A stretch of 64,000 nucleotides of DNA from Ponticoccus alexandrii (GCF_016806125.1 NZ_CP047166.1:1-64000), one strand, 5' to 3'. Counted from the first letter of the stretch, positions 20,145 to 29,317 are shown. Translations and numbers: made by a program. Notes: a model not told the origin generated them from the letters alone.

Positions 20145-21645
20145 TCAGCGGATCGGCGTGTCGACGAAGCGCTGCACAGTCGCGTAGAGATGCGCCTCTG
20201 CGGTCAGCGGTTCGGCGGCGCCTTCATAGGTCGCGATTACCTTCAGGTTGCCGGTGTTGTTGGTGCCCATGAAGCGTTCGGGGTTCGGCCCGGCGCCGCC
20301 CGGCGTGAATAGCCCGGTCTCGTCGATGGAACCGGCGTATTTCGCGTCCTCGATGGCGGCGGCGGCCTCGTCCCAGTTGTCGACGGACCAAGAGACCACG
20401 ACCACGCCCAGCGGCAGGTCGTCGTCTGTGCCCGCCTCGCCGTCGGGGTCATCGGCCCAGCCCATCGCCTCGAACTGCGCCGGCACCTTGGGGATCGGCC
20501 CGCCGTTGCCACCGATCCGCGCGATGGAGACGTCCGGCCCGATACTGATGCGGTCGATGCCGTCATAGGCCACCAGGTCAGCGGGCGCGCCCAGGTCGCC
20601 CAGCCCGACCGACAGCGCGCCTTCGGCCTGCGCGGTGAGGGGCAGCACCACCCTGTTCGGCCCGGCCTCGACCACCTCGGCGGTGGTGCCTTCGGGCAGC
20701 ATGGGGGCGCCGTCCAGCCCGCTGCCGATCAGCGTGACTTCGGTAGGTTCGCCCACCGGCACGGGGGCGGGGATCATGGACAGGATCTGCGGCGCGGCCC
20801 CGACAGGCAGCGCGGTCAGGCGCCCGCCCACCGGGTCGCGGTCCGCGACGAACCAGCGGCCCGACAGCATGCCGTCCTGCAAGGCCATGACCTGCCGGAT
20901 CGTGGTCTCGCCCGAACTCAGCGTCGCCCGCCATTCGCCCGCGCCGTAGATCACGCCGCTGCCGGTGTAAGTCTCTGACCCGTCGCCATAATCCAGCGTC
21001 ATAGACGCATCATAGCCGCCGTCTGCGCAGGTCAGCTCCAGCGTGCCGGAATAGGCGCCGCGTCCGGGTTCATGCCCGGTGACCACATAAGCGCCGGACA
21101 GGTCGCCGCCGAAGGCCTCGGCGCTGTCGCCCAGCGGATAGGTTTCCGCCAGAAAGGGGATGATCTCGGCATTGGCGATGCCCCACCAGTCGCGGTCCCG
21201 CGCCAGCGCCTGATATTCAAGCGAGGGGAACTGGCCGAGGTGGAAGTGGATCAGGTGTTCCCAGTCCTCGGGGGTGCGCCGTTGCAGGGCGACCCGCGCG
21301 TAGGAATGGCAGCGCCCGCAGGTCTGCGCCATCAGCTCGTCCGGGCAGGAATCCGTGGCCACCGGCTCTTTTTCCAGGATGTAGCGCCAGCCCTCGGTCT
21401 CTGCGATGGTCAGGCCGCGTGTATCCGCGAGATGCGCCACGATGGTCCGCCGCTCGTCCGGCGTCAGCGACACACCGTGGTTGCGCATCATCCGCACCAC
21501 GGTCATGTCCCAGGCCTCAGGTGTCTTGCGCACCGCGTCGATGCGCTCCAGCGTGCCGTCTTCGGCAGTGGCGTGGCAGGCGGCGCAGACATCGGGCAGG
21601 ACCTCTGCGCCGGACTGGGCGAGGGCGGGCAGTCCCGCGCCCGGT
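20145..21645 (-). pseudogene. qhpA: Quinohemoprotein amine dehydrogenase alpha subunit lacking its 5' end
   Basis: The mature alpha subunit is nearly complete: two c-type haem motifs CAACH and CGRCH in the N-terminal dihaem domain, then beta-rich domains ending RFVDTPIR. The periplasmic enzyme needs a signal peptide, but only its last residues (AGLPALAQ, just before the mature N-terminus) remain; upstream sequence switches at about 21645 to a fragment of another gene read on the opposite strand. The frame stays open to 22049 but encodes no signal peptide or credible start. No start codon, no promoter and missing partner subunits argue that it is dead. Confidence 0.8.
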
Positions 21646-22065
21646 CGGGTCACGCTGTCGGAGGGGCGCGTGTTTTCGGCGCGCTGGATCGTCGATGCGC
21701 GGGGGCGGCAGGCGCGGCAGGGCGGTGACAGGCTGCCCTTTGCCACGCTATCGATCTGCGGCTGGGTCCGGCCGGACCGGCTCCCGGTTCCCGGCTTCGA
21801 CATCACCGCCCTGCCCGAGGGCTGGCTTTGGCGCGCGGCCCTGCCGGGCGGGCGCGTCTGGGCGCAGCTGACCGTGGACGCGCGCAGCCCGGACCCGATG
21901 GAAACGCGGCTGATGCAGGCGCTGCACCGGGCGGGCGTCGGGGCCGTCACGCCAGAGCCGGGTCTCTCGGCCCGGGCCTCGGCGCCACTGCTGCCCGCAG
22001 CCATCGGCGACCTGGAATGCCCGCCCGTCGGGGATGCGCTTGCGGCCATGGCCCCTGTCGGGGCA
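21646..22065 (+). pseudogene. qhpG: Internal fragment of QhpG-like flavin monooxygenase
   Basis: About 140 codons on the plus strand encode an internal piece of an FAD monooxygenase of the tryptophan-halogenase/geranylgeranyl-reductase type: ARWIVDARGRQAR, then WLWRAALPGGRVWAQ, and the FAD-binding segment VGDALAAMAPVG where it stops. Neither the N-terminal GxGxxG region nor the C-terminus is present. QhpG hydroxylates the gamma-subunit tryptophan in intact systems. It abuts the truncated qhpA head to head at about 21645 and the 3' end of the GAPDH-like gene at about 22066-22083. Confidence 0.65.
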
Positions 22066-22082
22066 CGGTCTGTTCTGGGCCG

Positions 22083-23087
22083 TCACGCGGCGGAAACGCT
22101 CCGGGCGGCCATGCGCCGCGCCATCTCGACCATGCGCGCCGAAAAGCCCCACTCGTTGTCGTACCAGCCCAGCAGGCGCAACTGTCGCGCGCCGGTGGCC
22201 ATGGTCTCGGGCAGCGCCAGCACCAGCGACTCGGGCCGGGCGCGAAAGTCGGTGGACACGCAGGGGTCGTCGCACAGCCCGATCAGCGGTGAATCCGCGA
22301 AGGCCTCGCGCAGGAAGTCCGTCACGGGCTCGTCGATGTCCTCACAGGTGTGGATCACCGCGTCGATGGCCGAGACCGAGATGCAGGGCACCCGCACGGC
22401 GGCGATGCTGAGGCGGCCCTGAAGCTCGGGCAGGACGCCGATCACCTGCCCGGCGGCGCTGGTGGTGGTGGGAATCATCGACACGGCAGCGGCGCGCGAG
22501 CGTTCGGGCGACGGCCCGGGCGCATCCACCGTCGGCTGGCTGCCGGTGTAGCAGTGGATGGTTGTCACATGCGCCTGCTCGATGCCCAGCCCAAGGTCCA
22601 AGGCCCGCAGCAGCGGCGCAATGGCATTGGTGGTGCAGGATGCGTTGGACACGATACGCGCATCGCGCAGGTCCTGCTCGTTCGCGCCCAGCACCACGGT
22701 CACGTCGGCGGCGGGCGAGGGGCCCGAGATCAGCACCGCCCCGGCGCCCGCCTGCAACCCGGCCTCCGCGATCTCGCGGCTTTGCGCGCGCCCGGTGCAT
22801 TCCAGCACCACGTCGACGCCCGTCAGGTCCAGCGCGCGCAGGTCGCGCTCCTGCGTGAAGGGGACGCGGGTGCCCTGCGTCTCCAGCCAACCGGGGCCGT
22901 GGGTGACGGGGGCCGGGAAGGGGCCGTAGACGCTGTCGTAGCGCAGCAGGTAGGCGCAGGTGTCCAGCGCGGCGATGTCGTTGATGCCGACCACCTGAAG
23001 GCCAGAGCCGCCCCGGGCGATCTGGCGGAACAGGGTCCGGCCGATGCGGCCGAAACCGTTGAGGAAGATGCGGACGGGGCGGGTCAT
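22083..23087 (-). CDS. Glyceraldehyde-3-phosphate dehydrogenase-like protein (Gap/Epd family)
   Basis: 334 residues, full family length. NAD-binding start RIFLNGFGRIGRTLF, catalytic cysteine in SNASCTTNA, catalytic histidine in TTIHCYTGSQ, and the C-terminal WYDNEWGFSARM are all present. The phosphate-site region differs from housekeeping Gap: where Gap has a GGRAA...IIPSSTGAA pattern, this has SRAAAVSMIPTTTSAA, and AAVRVPCISVSAID resembles erythrose-4-phosphate dehydrogenase. Substrate is therefore uncertain between G3P, E4P and a related phosphate ester. ATG at 23087; its 3' end borders the qhpG fragment, and it is apparently monocistronic. Confidence 0.85.
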   Translation of the reverse strand: MTRPVRIFLNGFGRIGRTLFRQIARGGSGLQVVGINDIAALDTCAYLLRYDSVYGPFPAPVTHGPGWLETQGTRVPFTQERDLRALDLTGVDVVLECTGRAQSREIAEAGLQAGAGAVLISGPSPAADVTVVLGANEQDLRDARIVSNASCTTNAIAPLLRALDLGLGIEQAHVTTIHCYTGSQPTVDAPGPSPERSRAAAVSMIPTTTSAAGQVIGVLPELQGRLSIAAVRVPCISVSAIDAVIHTCEDIDEPVTDFLREAFADSPLIGLCDDPCVSTDFRARPESLVLALPETMATGARQLRLLGWYDNEWGFSARMVEMARRMAARSVSAA

Positions 23088-23205
23088 GACAGGGGTCTCC
23101 GGTTCGTGGAGGGGTGGGGCGGGATCGAGGCCGGGGCCGGCAGGCAAAGGGGCGGCGCCGTTTCCGCCGCCGCCCGTGCGCAGTCATGACAGGGACGGCG
23201 CGCCT

Positions 23206-24171
23206 TTAGAAGTCCACCTCGATGGCGACGCCCTTTTCGACTGCCAGATCGACGACAGAGGCCGCCACGGCAAGGTCCTGAAGCCCGACGCCGGTGCCGT
23301 CGAAGAGCGTGATCTCTTCTGCCGATTGCCGCCCCGGATGGGTGCCGTTGATCACCGCGCCAAGCTGGGCGATGTCCTCGGGCTTCAGCGTGCCGTCCGC
23401 CACCGCGTGCTGCGCTTCGCCGATGCTGACGGACTGCGCGACCTCGTCGGTGAAGACGGTGGCGCGGGTCAGCAGCGCGGCCTCGACCTCTTGCTTGCCC
23501 TTGGTGTCGGTGCCCATGCAGGCGATATGCGTGCCGAGGCTGACGTGGTCGGCCATGAGCGAGGGCTCGAAGGCCGAGGTGATGGTGATGATCACATCCG
23601 CCTGCGCCATGCCGGGAAGCTCGACCGCCTCGAAGGGAACGCCCGCCTCCTGCGCGACCTTTTCGAGGTTCGGCAGCATCTCGGGGTGCAGGTTCCAGGC
23701 CACGACCTTTTCGAAGGGGCGCTGCTCCAGCGCGGCGCGCAGCTGGAAGGTCGCCTGATGGCCCGCGCCGATCATGCCGAGGACCTTGGCGTCCTCGCGC
23801 GCCAGATGCCGGATCGAGACAGACGAGGCGGCGGCGGTCCTCAGCGCGGTCAGAAGGTTGCCGCCGACCATGGCGCGCGCCTTGCCGGTGTCCGGGTCGA
23901 AGAGGAAGACCGTGGACTGGTGATTGATTTCCTTGCGCTTTTCAAGGTTGTGGGGCCAGTAGCCGCCCGCCTTCAGGCCCAGCGTCAGGCCCGCGCGGTC
24001 AAAGCCGCCCTTGAAGCCGTACAGCGCATCCTCGTGCCCGATCGCCTCGCGCACCACGGGGAAATTGTAGGCGTCGCCAGAGGCCATGGCGGCAAAGACG
24101 CTTTCGACGGCGGCAAAGGCCGCGTCACGGGTCATCAGGGCGGCGATCTCGCGTTCGGGCACGATCAGCAT
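23206..24171 (-). CDS. bhcD: Iminosuccinate reductase BhcD
   Basis: 321 residues of the ornithine cyclodeaminase/mu-crystallin family, with Rossmann motif GMIGAGHQATFQLRA near residue 132 and substrate-loop residues in GLKAGGYWPHN. In the beta-hydroxyaspartate cycle BhcD reduces iminosuccinate to aspartate with NADH, closing the cycle. The family also includes alanine dehydrogenases and cyclodeaminases, but the position downstream of bhcA-bhcB-bhcC makes BhcD by far the best call. It follows the NCS1 transporter gene by 57 bases containing a GC-rich hairpin. Confidence 0.9.
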   Translation of the reverse strand: MLIVPEREIAALMTRDAAFAAVESVFAAMASGDAYNFPVVREAIGHEDALYGFKGGFDRAGLTLGLKAGGYWPHNLEKRKEINHQSTVFLFDPDTGKARAMVGGNLLTALRTAAASSVSIRHLAREDAKVLGMIGAGHQATFQLRAALEQRPFEKVVAWNLHPEMLPNLEKVAQEAGVPFEAVELPGMAQADVIITITSAFEPSLMADHVSLGTHIACMGTDTKGKQEVEAALLTRATVFTDEVAQSVSIGEAQHAVADGTLKPEDIAQLGAVINGTHPGRQSAEEITLFDGTGVGLQDLAVAASVVDLAVEKGVAIEVDF

Positions 24172-24194
24172 ATGGGGTATCCTTTGCGTTGAGG

Positions 24195-24222
24195 CCGGGG
24201 CCGCCCGTCGGGACGGCCCCGG
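24195..24222 (-). terminator. GC-rich hairpin between NCS1 transporter and bhcD
   Basis: CCGGGGCCG (24195-24203) pairs perfectly with CGGCCCCGG (24214-24222). There is no T-run, so it is more likely a transcript-stabilising or attenuating hairpin than a full terminator. Confidence 0.35.
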
Positions 24223-24228
24223 TGTCGT

Positions 24229-25668
24229 TCAATGCGACGGCGCGCGGCCGCCGGTGAAGATGTTGTAGAGCACGCCGCCCAGCACAGCGCCGATGACCCA
24301 TGCGTAGCCGTTCAGGAAGGCCAGCGCGGGCACCCAGACGGTCGCGATCGAGAAGACGGCAGCGATGGCGAAGGCCTTGACCGCCGGGGCGTTCCAGCCG
24401 TTGCCATAGTGGTACTCGCCCCCGCTCAGGTCATAGAGCGCGGCGCGGTTCAGCTGTTCCTTGCGGTGCCAGTAGTAGTCCACGATCATGATCCCGAAGA
24501 TCGGGGCCAGCGTGGCGCCCAGCGTGTTGACGAAGCCACCGATCCCGAAGGCGCTGATGAAGCTCGTCCACAGCCCGCCGATCACCAGCGCGAAGACCGA
24601 GGTGATCAGCCCGCCCATGCGGAAGCTGATCTTGGTCGGCGCGAGGTTGGCGATGCCGTTCACGGCGGGGATGAAGTTGGCCACGAGGTTGATGCCCACG
24701 GTCGCCGCGAAGAAGGTGACGGCGGCGATGATGCTCAGCAGGATGCTGTCGGTTCGCTCGACGATCTCTGTCGGGTTGATGATCGCCTCGCCATAGACGA
24801 CGGCCGCGCCGCCGGTGGTCAGAAGCGCCAGCGCCGAGAAGAGGATCATGTTGAAGGGCAGGCCTGCGAGGTTGCCGGTCTTCATGGCCGTCTTGTCCTT
24901 CGCGTAGCGCGAGAAGTCTGAGAAGTTGATCATCACGGCGGCGAAATAGGCGACCATGGTGCCGACGATGGCGACGAAGCCGTTGAATTCCGTCAGGAAC
25001 GTGCCCTCGGGGTTGGCAAAGATCGTGGCGGTGGCGTTCAGAAGCTCTCCATCCGACTTCTGCCACAGGACCACAACGAGGCCGATCATCACGAGGTAGA
25101 CGAAGGGGCCGGCGATGTTCAGGAAGGTTTCGACCCAGTCCATGCCGCGCCAGAAGATGACGATGTGGAAGGCCCAGACCAGCACGAAGGACAGCCAGTC
25201 GATGCTGGTGAGACCCAGCATCTCGGTGCCGCCGGTCACGCCGGTCAGCGAGCGGATCAGCAGCGCCAGCGCGGTCGAGGCGAAATAGACCTGCACCCCG
25301 TACCAGAAGACGGCGACCGTCGCGCGCAGGATGGCGGGCAGCTTGGCGCCCTGGGTGCCAAGGCTGGCGCGGGCGAGCACCGGATAGGGGATGCCGTATT
25401 TCTCGCCCGGCGCGCCGGACAGGTTGACCATCCACATGGTGAACAGGCCCGCCGCGATCAGCCCGGCGAAGGCGGTCCAGCCGCTGACGCCGTAGGAAAT
25501 GAACAGCGAGGCCACCAGCGAATAGCCGAACAGCGACTGCACGTCGTTGGCCCAGATGTTGAAGATGGCGAACCAGCCCCAGCTTTTCTCGTCCCGGGTC
25601 ACGGGATCCAGCGCCGTATGGGCCCCCGGATCGGCGCCCACGACGGCGTCCTGCGTGATATCGGTCAT
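24229..25668 (-). CDS. NCS1-family nucleobase/allantoin-type transporter
   Basis: 479 residues with about 12 hydrophobic segments. The N-terminal SWGWFAIFNIWANDVQSLFG and central MINFSDFSRYAKD, followed by the C-terminal IMIVDYYWHRK, are hallmarks of NCS1 transporters (cytosine, purines, hydantoins, allantoin, thiamine). It is embedded between bhcC and bhcD and close to purine-degradation genes, so allantoin or another purine breakdown product is a reasonable guess for the substrate; the sequence alone does not settle it. ATG at 25668; the upstream in-frame ATG at 25806 would overlap bhcC's 3' region. Confidence 0.88.
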   Translation of the reverse strand: MTDITQDAVVGADPGAHTALDPVTRDEKSWGWFAIFNIWANDVQSLFGYSLVASLFISYGVSGWTAFAGLIAAGLFTMWMVNLSGAPGEKYGIPYPVLARASLGTQGAKLPAILRATVAVFWYGVQVYFASTALALLIRSLTGVTGGTEMLGLTSIDWLSFVLVWAFHIVIFWRGMDWVETFLNIAGPFVYLVMIGLVVVLWQKSDGELLNATATIFANPEGTFLTEFNGFVAIVGTMVAYFAAVMINFSDFSRYAKDKTAMKTGNLAGLPFNMILFSALALLTTGGAAVVYGEAIINPTEIVERTDSILLSIIAAVTFFAATVGINLVANFIPAVNGIANLAPTKISFRMGGLITSVFALVIGGLWTSFISAFGIGGFVNTLGATLAPIFGIMIVDYYWHRKEQLNRAALYDLSGGEYHYGNGWNAPAVKAFAIAAVFSIATVWVPALAFLNGYAWVIGAVLGGVLYNIFTGGRAPSH

Positions 25669-25812
25669 TGTCTCTCTCCCTTTCAGACAGTGGTATGTTC
25701 TTGTTTTCCATCTGCCTTTTCGCGCGCCTGTCCGCCACCGCCCGGAGGAAGGGGCATACGGAGCAGGCGACTTCCCGGCCCCTCCCGGGCCGGGTCCTCC
25801 AGTCACGAAAAG

Positions 25813-26976
25813 TCAGTAAGCCTTGCCGCGGGCCGAGACCGGCCAGACGGTTTCAACCTTTCCGTTCCGCACGCCGACGTACCAGTCATGCACGTTGGCG
25901 GTCGGGTCGCAGTGGCCGGGGACGAGGCGCAGCTTGTCGCCGACCTTCAGCGCGCCCTTGGGGTCGCTGATGACGCCGTGCTCGTCCGAGCACTTGATGT
26001 ATTCCACGTCGTCGCGCCCGAAGATGAAGGGCAGGCCGCTGTCCACCGACTGGGCCTTGAGGCCCGCGTCGCAGATCGCCTTGTCGGCCTTGGCGTGGGA
26101 CATGACGGAGGTGAGGATGAAGAAGGCGTTCTCCCACTCGCCCGCGTCGATGCGCTTGCCGTCCTGGTCGAGGATGCGGCCGTAATCCGCATCCATGAAG
26201 GCGTAGCTGCCGCACTGAAGCTCGTTATACAGGCCCGAGTTCGACTCGAAGTAGTAAGAGCCGGTGCCGCCGCCGGACACGAGGCCGGTCTCGATCCCCA
26301 GCGCCTTCAGCGCCTCGACCGCGTCGCCGACCTGCGCCACGGCGGCGTCGATCTTGGCCTTGCGGTCAGCGTAGCTGTCCATGTGCTGCATGGCGCCCTG
26401 ATAGGCCTGAATGCCCTTGTAGGCCAGGTTCGGCGCGGCTTCGACGGCCTTGACGATCTCGACCACCGCCTCGGTGGTGGTGACGCCGCAGCGGCCCGCG
26501 CCGCAGTCGATCTCGACGAAGATGCCCAGTTCGGTGCCGTGCTTCTGCGCCGCCTCGGACAGTTCCGCGATGTTCGCCACGTCATCGACGCAGACGGTGA
26601 TCTGCGCGCCGTGCTTGGGCAACTGCGCCAGCCGGTCGATCTTGGCCGGGTCGCGGACCTGGTTGGACACCAGCACGTCCTTGATGCCGCCGCGCACGAA
26701 TACCTCGGCCTCTGACACCTTCTGGCAGCAGACGCCCGCCGCGCCGCCCAGTTCCATCTGCAGCTTCAGCACGTCGACGGATTTGTGCATCTTGCCGTGG
26801 GCGCGGTGGCGCATGCCGTGCGCCTTCGCATAGTCGCCCATCTTCTTCACGTTGCGCTCCAGCGCATCGAGGTCGAGGACCAGCGCGGGGGTCTGGATGT
26901 CGGTGGCGTCCATGCCGGGCTTGGCGGGGATGTCGAAACCGACTTCGTAAGCGTCGAGGTTGGTCATGTCTTTCAT
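25813..26976 (-). CDS. bhcC: Beta-hydroxyaspartate aldolase BhcC
   Basis: BhcC condenses glycine with glyoxylate to (2R,3S)-beta-hydroxyaspartate, a PLP- and metal-dependent reaction in the glyoxylate-assimilating BHA cycle. The 387-residue protein has the DSD1/alanine-racemase-like N-terminal barrel: QTPALVLDLDALERNV, PLP lysine region RHRAHGKMHKS near residue 57, FVEIDCGAGRCGV near 170 and the C-terminal metal site including PGHCDPTANVHD. It follows bhcB by 60 bases and precedes the NCS1 gene by 144. Confidence 0.92.
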   Translation of the reverse strand: MKDMTNLDAYEVGFDIPAKPGMDATDIQTPALVLDLDALERNVKKMGDYAKAHGMRHRAHGKMHKSVDVLKLQMELGGAAGVCCQKVSEAEVFVRGGIKDVLVSNQVRDPAKIDRLAQLPKHGAQITVCVDDVANIAELSEAAQKHGTELGIFVEIDCGAGRCGVTTTEAVVEIVKAVEAAPNLAYKGIQAYQGAMQHMDSYADRKAKIDAAVAQVGDAVEALKALGIETGLVSGGGTGSYYFESNSGLYNELQCGSYAFMDADYGRILDQDGKRIDAGEWENAFFILTSVMSHAKADKAICDAGLKAQSVDSGLPFIFGRDDVEYIKCSDEHGVISDPKGALKVGDKLRLVPGHCDPTANVHDWYVGVRNGKVETVWPVSARGKAY

Positions 26977-26998
26977 CTCGTATTCCTTTTCGGGGTCA

Positions 26999-27016
26999 GC
27001 CGGGCAGACGCCCGGC
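26999..27016 (-). terminator. GC-rich hairpin between bhcB and bhcC
   Basis: GCCGGGC (26999-27005), loop AGAC, GCCCGGC (27010-27016): a perfect 7-bp stem in the bhcB-bhcC gap, without a T-run. Probably an intercistronic stability element rather than a stop signal. Confidence 0.35.
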
Positions 27017-27036
27017 CTGCGGCGTTTCGGTGTGGC

Positions 27037-28002
27037 TCAGACCATCCAGGGCAGGCGGTCGAGGTCGACGTTGCCGCCGGTGAGGACGATGCCCACGCGC
27101 TTGCCGCGGAAGGCCTCGGGGTTCTTCAGGACGCAGGCCATGGGCACCGCCGAAGACGGCTCCATCACCACGCGCAGGTGCTTCCAGACCAGCTTCATCG
27201 CGTCGACGATCTCTGTCTCGGATGCGGTGTAGATCTCGGTGACGTGGTTCGACACGAAGTGCCAGGTCAGGTCCTTCAGCGGCACCAGCAGCCCGTCCGC
27301 GATGGTCTTGGGCGCGTCGTCGGCGATGATGTGACCGGCCTTGAAGCTGCGGTAGGCGTCATCCGCCTGCTCCGGCTCCGCCGCGATCACCTGACATTCC
27401 GGCGCCAGCGTCGCCAGCGTCAGGCAGGTGCCCGAGATCATGCCGCCGCCGCCGATGGGGGCCACGACCATGTCGAGACCGTCGGTCTGCTCCATGAATT
27501 CCTTCGAACAGGTGCCCTGCCCCGCGATCACGCGGGGATCGTTGTAGGGGTGGACGAAATCGCCGCCTGTCTTGGCCTGAACCTCGGCAAAGGTGGCTTC
27601 GCGACTGCTGGTCGAGGGTTCGCATTCGGTGATCTGCCCGCCGTAGCGGCGCACCGTGTCCTTCTTCGCCTGCGGCGCGGTGCGCGGCATCACCACGTTG
27701 CAGGGGATGCCCCGCCGCATCGCCGCATAGCTGAGGCAAGAGGCATGGTTGCCCGAGCTGTGGGTCGCCACACCCTTGGCCGCCTGTGCGTCGTCCAGAC
27801 CGAAGACCGCGTTGCAGGCACCGCGGACCTTGAAGGCTCCCGGCTCCTGAAAGTTCTCGCACTTGAAGAACAGCTCCGCACCGGCCCGCTCGTTCAGATA
27901 GGCCGAGGTGCGGACCTCTGTCCGGCGGATATGCGGCTTGATGCGCTCATGCGCGGCCAGCATGTCCTCGTAGGTGGGGATGATCATGGCACTGTCCTTC
28001 AT
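27037..28002 (-). CDS. bhcB: Beta-hydroxyaspartate dehydratase BhcB
   Basis: 321 residues of the serine/threonine dehydratase (fold-type II PLP) family. The PLP lysine is in EPGAFKVRGACNAVFG near residue 53-60, the phosphate-binding HSSGNHASCLSYAA near 80 and the glycine loop PIGGGGMISG near 180. BhcB eliminates water from beta-hydroxyaspartate to give iminosuccinate. Generic threonine dehydratase is possible from sequence alone, but the bhcA overlap of four bases (ATGA) and flanking bhcC decide the call. An alternative in-frame ATG lies five codons downstream. Confidence 0.92.
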   Translation of the reverse strand: MKDSAMIIPTYEDMLAAHERIKPHIRRTEVRTSAYLNERAGAELFFKCENFQEPGAFKVRGACNAVFGLDDAQAAKGVATHSSGNHASCLSYAAMRRGIPCNVVMPRTAPQAKKDTVRRYGGQITECEPSTSSREATFAEVQAKTGGDFVHPYNDPRVIAGQGTCSKEFMEQTDGLDMVVAPIGGGGMISGTCLTLATLAPECQVIAAEPEQADDAYRSFKAGHIIADDAPKTIADGLLVPLKDLTWHFVSNHVTEIYTASETEIVDAMKLVWKHLRVVMEPSSAVPMACVLKNPEAFRGKRVGIVLTGGNVDLDRLPWMV

Positions 28003-29186
28003 GCCGCGGCCTGCAGTGCAGTGCGGTTGGCGCGGTAGTAGTCCTGAGCCGCCGCGACGCCCGACCCCAGCGTGATGTTCAGGCCCAGATCGGCCATGAC
28101 CATCTCTGCCGTGGCGATGCCGGACAGGGCCATCACGTCGGTCAGCGAGCCGAGGTGCCCGATGCGGAAGACCTTGCCCGCGACCTCGCCCAGCCCGGTG
28201 CCGAAGGCGACGCCATAGGCGCTTGCCGCATGCTCGACGATCTGCGTCGCGTTGAAGCCCTCGGGCGTGCGGATCGCGCTGACGGTGTCAGAGTAGACGT
28301 CCGGCGAGGTGGCGCAAAGCTCCAGCCCCCATGCCTTGACGGCGGCGCGCACGCCTTCGGCGATGCGGTGGTGGCGGGCAAAGACGTTCTCCAGACCCTC
28401 GGCCAGCAGCATCCCGCAGGCATCGTTCAGCCCGTTCAGCAGGCCGACGGCGGGGGTGTAGGGATAGGCGTTGTTGGCATACCCCTTCGCCATGTCCGCC
28501 ACGTCGAAGAAGGTGCGCGGCAGGGTCGCCGTCTTCGTAGCCGCCATCGCCTTGGCGCTGAAGCCGGTGATCGCCAGACCCGGCGGCAGCATGAAGCCCT
28601 TCTGCGAGCCGGTGACGGCAACGTCCACGCCCCATTCGTCGAAGCGGAAGTCCATCGAGGCGATGGAGCTGACGCCATCCACGAACAGCAGAGCCGGGTG
28701 GCCGGCGGCGTCCAGCGCGCGGCGGACGGCGGCGATGTCGGACTTCACGCCGGTCGCGGTCTCGTTATGGGTGGCCAGAACCGCCTTGATTCGGTGGCCG
28801 GTGTCGGCGGTCAGGATCTCTTCGTAGCGGTCGGCGGGCAGGCCGTGGCCCCATGGCGTTTCCACGATCTCGACATTCAGGCCGTGGCGCTGGCACATGT
28901 CGATCCAGCGATGGCTGAACATGCCGTTGCGCGCGGCCAGAACGGTGTCGCCCGCCGACAGGCAGTTCGACAGGGCAGTTTCCCAGCCGCCGGTGCCGGT
29001 CGAGGGGAAGATGAAGACCTCGGCGCTCTCGCTCTTCAGCACCTTGCGCACGCCCTCGCGCGCCGGGTGCAGGATCTGACCGAACAGCGGCGAGCGGTGG
29101 TCGATGGTCGGCATGTCGCAGGCCTTGCGCAGCCGCTCGGGGATGTTGGTCGGGCCGGGAATGAAAACCGGGTTTTGAAAGCTCAT
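27999..29186 (-). CDS. bhcA: L-aspartate-glyoxylate aminotransferase BhcA
   Basis: 395 residues of the serine-glyoxylate/alanine-glyoxylate aminotransferase family (class V). The start FIPGPTNIPERLRKACDMP and the PLP lysine motif TGSQKGFMLPPG near residue 190 are characteristic. BhcA transfers the amino group of aspartate to glyoxylate, giving glycine and oxaloacetate, the first step of the BHA cycle. First gene of the bhcABC-(NCS1)-bhcD operon, divergent from bhcR across 169 bases that contain two dyads. Confidence 0.92.
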   Translation of the reverse strand: MSFQNPVFIPGPTNIPERLRKACDMPTIDHRSPLFGQILHPAREGVRKVLKSESAEVFIFPSTGTGGWETALSNCLSAGDTVLAARNGMFSHRWIDMCQRHGLNVEIVETPWGHGLPADRYEEILTADTGHRIKAVLATHNETATGVKSDIAAVRRALDAAGHPALLFVDGVSSIASMDFRFDEWGVDVAVTGSQKGFMLPPGLAITGFSAKAMAATKTATLPRTFFDVADMAKGYANNAYPYTPAVGLLNGLNDACGMLLAEGLENVFARHHRIAEGVRAAVKAWGLELCATSPDVYSDTVSAIRTPEGFNATQIVEHAASAYGVAFGTGLGEVAGKVFRIGHLGSLTDVMALSGIATAEMVMADLGLNITLGSGVAAAQDYYRANRTALQAAA

Positions 29187-29255
29187 GGCGTGTCTCCCTT
29201 CGTCATGCGGTGCACCTTAGGCGCGGCGCCTCGGGAGGGATATTTTTTTGAATGC

Positions 29256-29286
29256 GTTTTTCATTTTGGCGGATCGGTTGAAAAAC
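29256..29286. promoter_or_regulatory. Inverted repeat GTTTTTCA-N15-TGAAAAAC upstream of bhcA
   Basis: Perfect 8-bp arms at 29256-29263 and 29279-29286 in the AT-rich bhcA-bhcR divergent region. IclR regulators commonly bind such dyads; a candidate BhcR operator. Confidence 0.45.
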
Positions 29287-29317
29287 TCCGCATTTACAGT
29301 CGCTTGTGTTTTTCATA

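Noticed and set aside
20145-22049. An intact 634-codon alpha-subunit gene
   Set aside because: The frame is open, but the first about 135 codons are the reverse strand of the qhpG fragment and encode no signal peptide.
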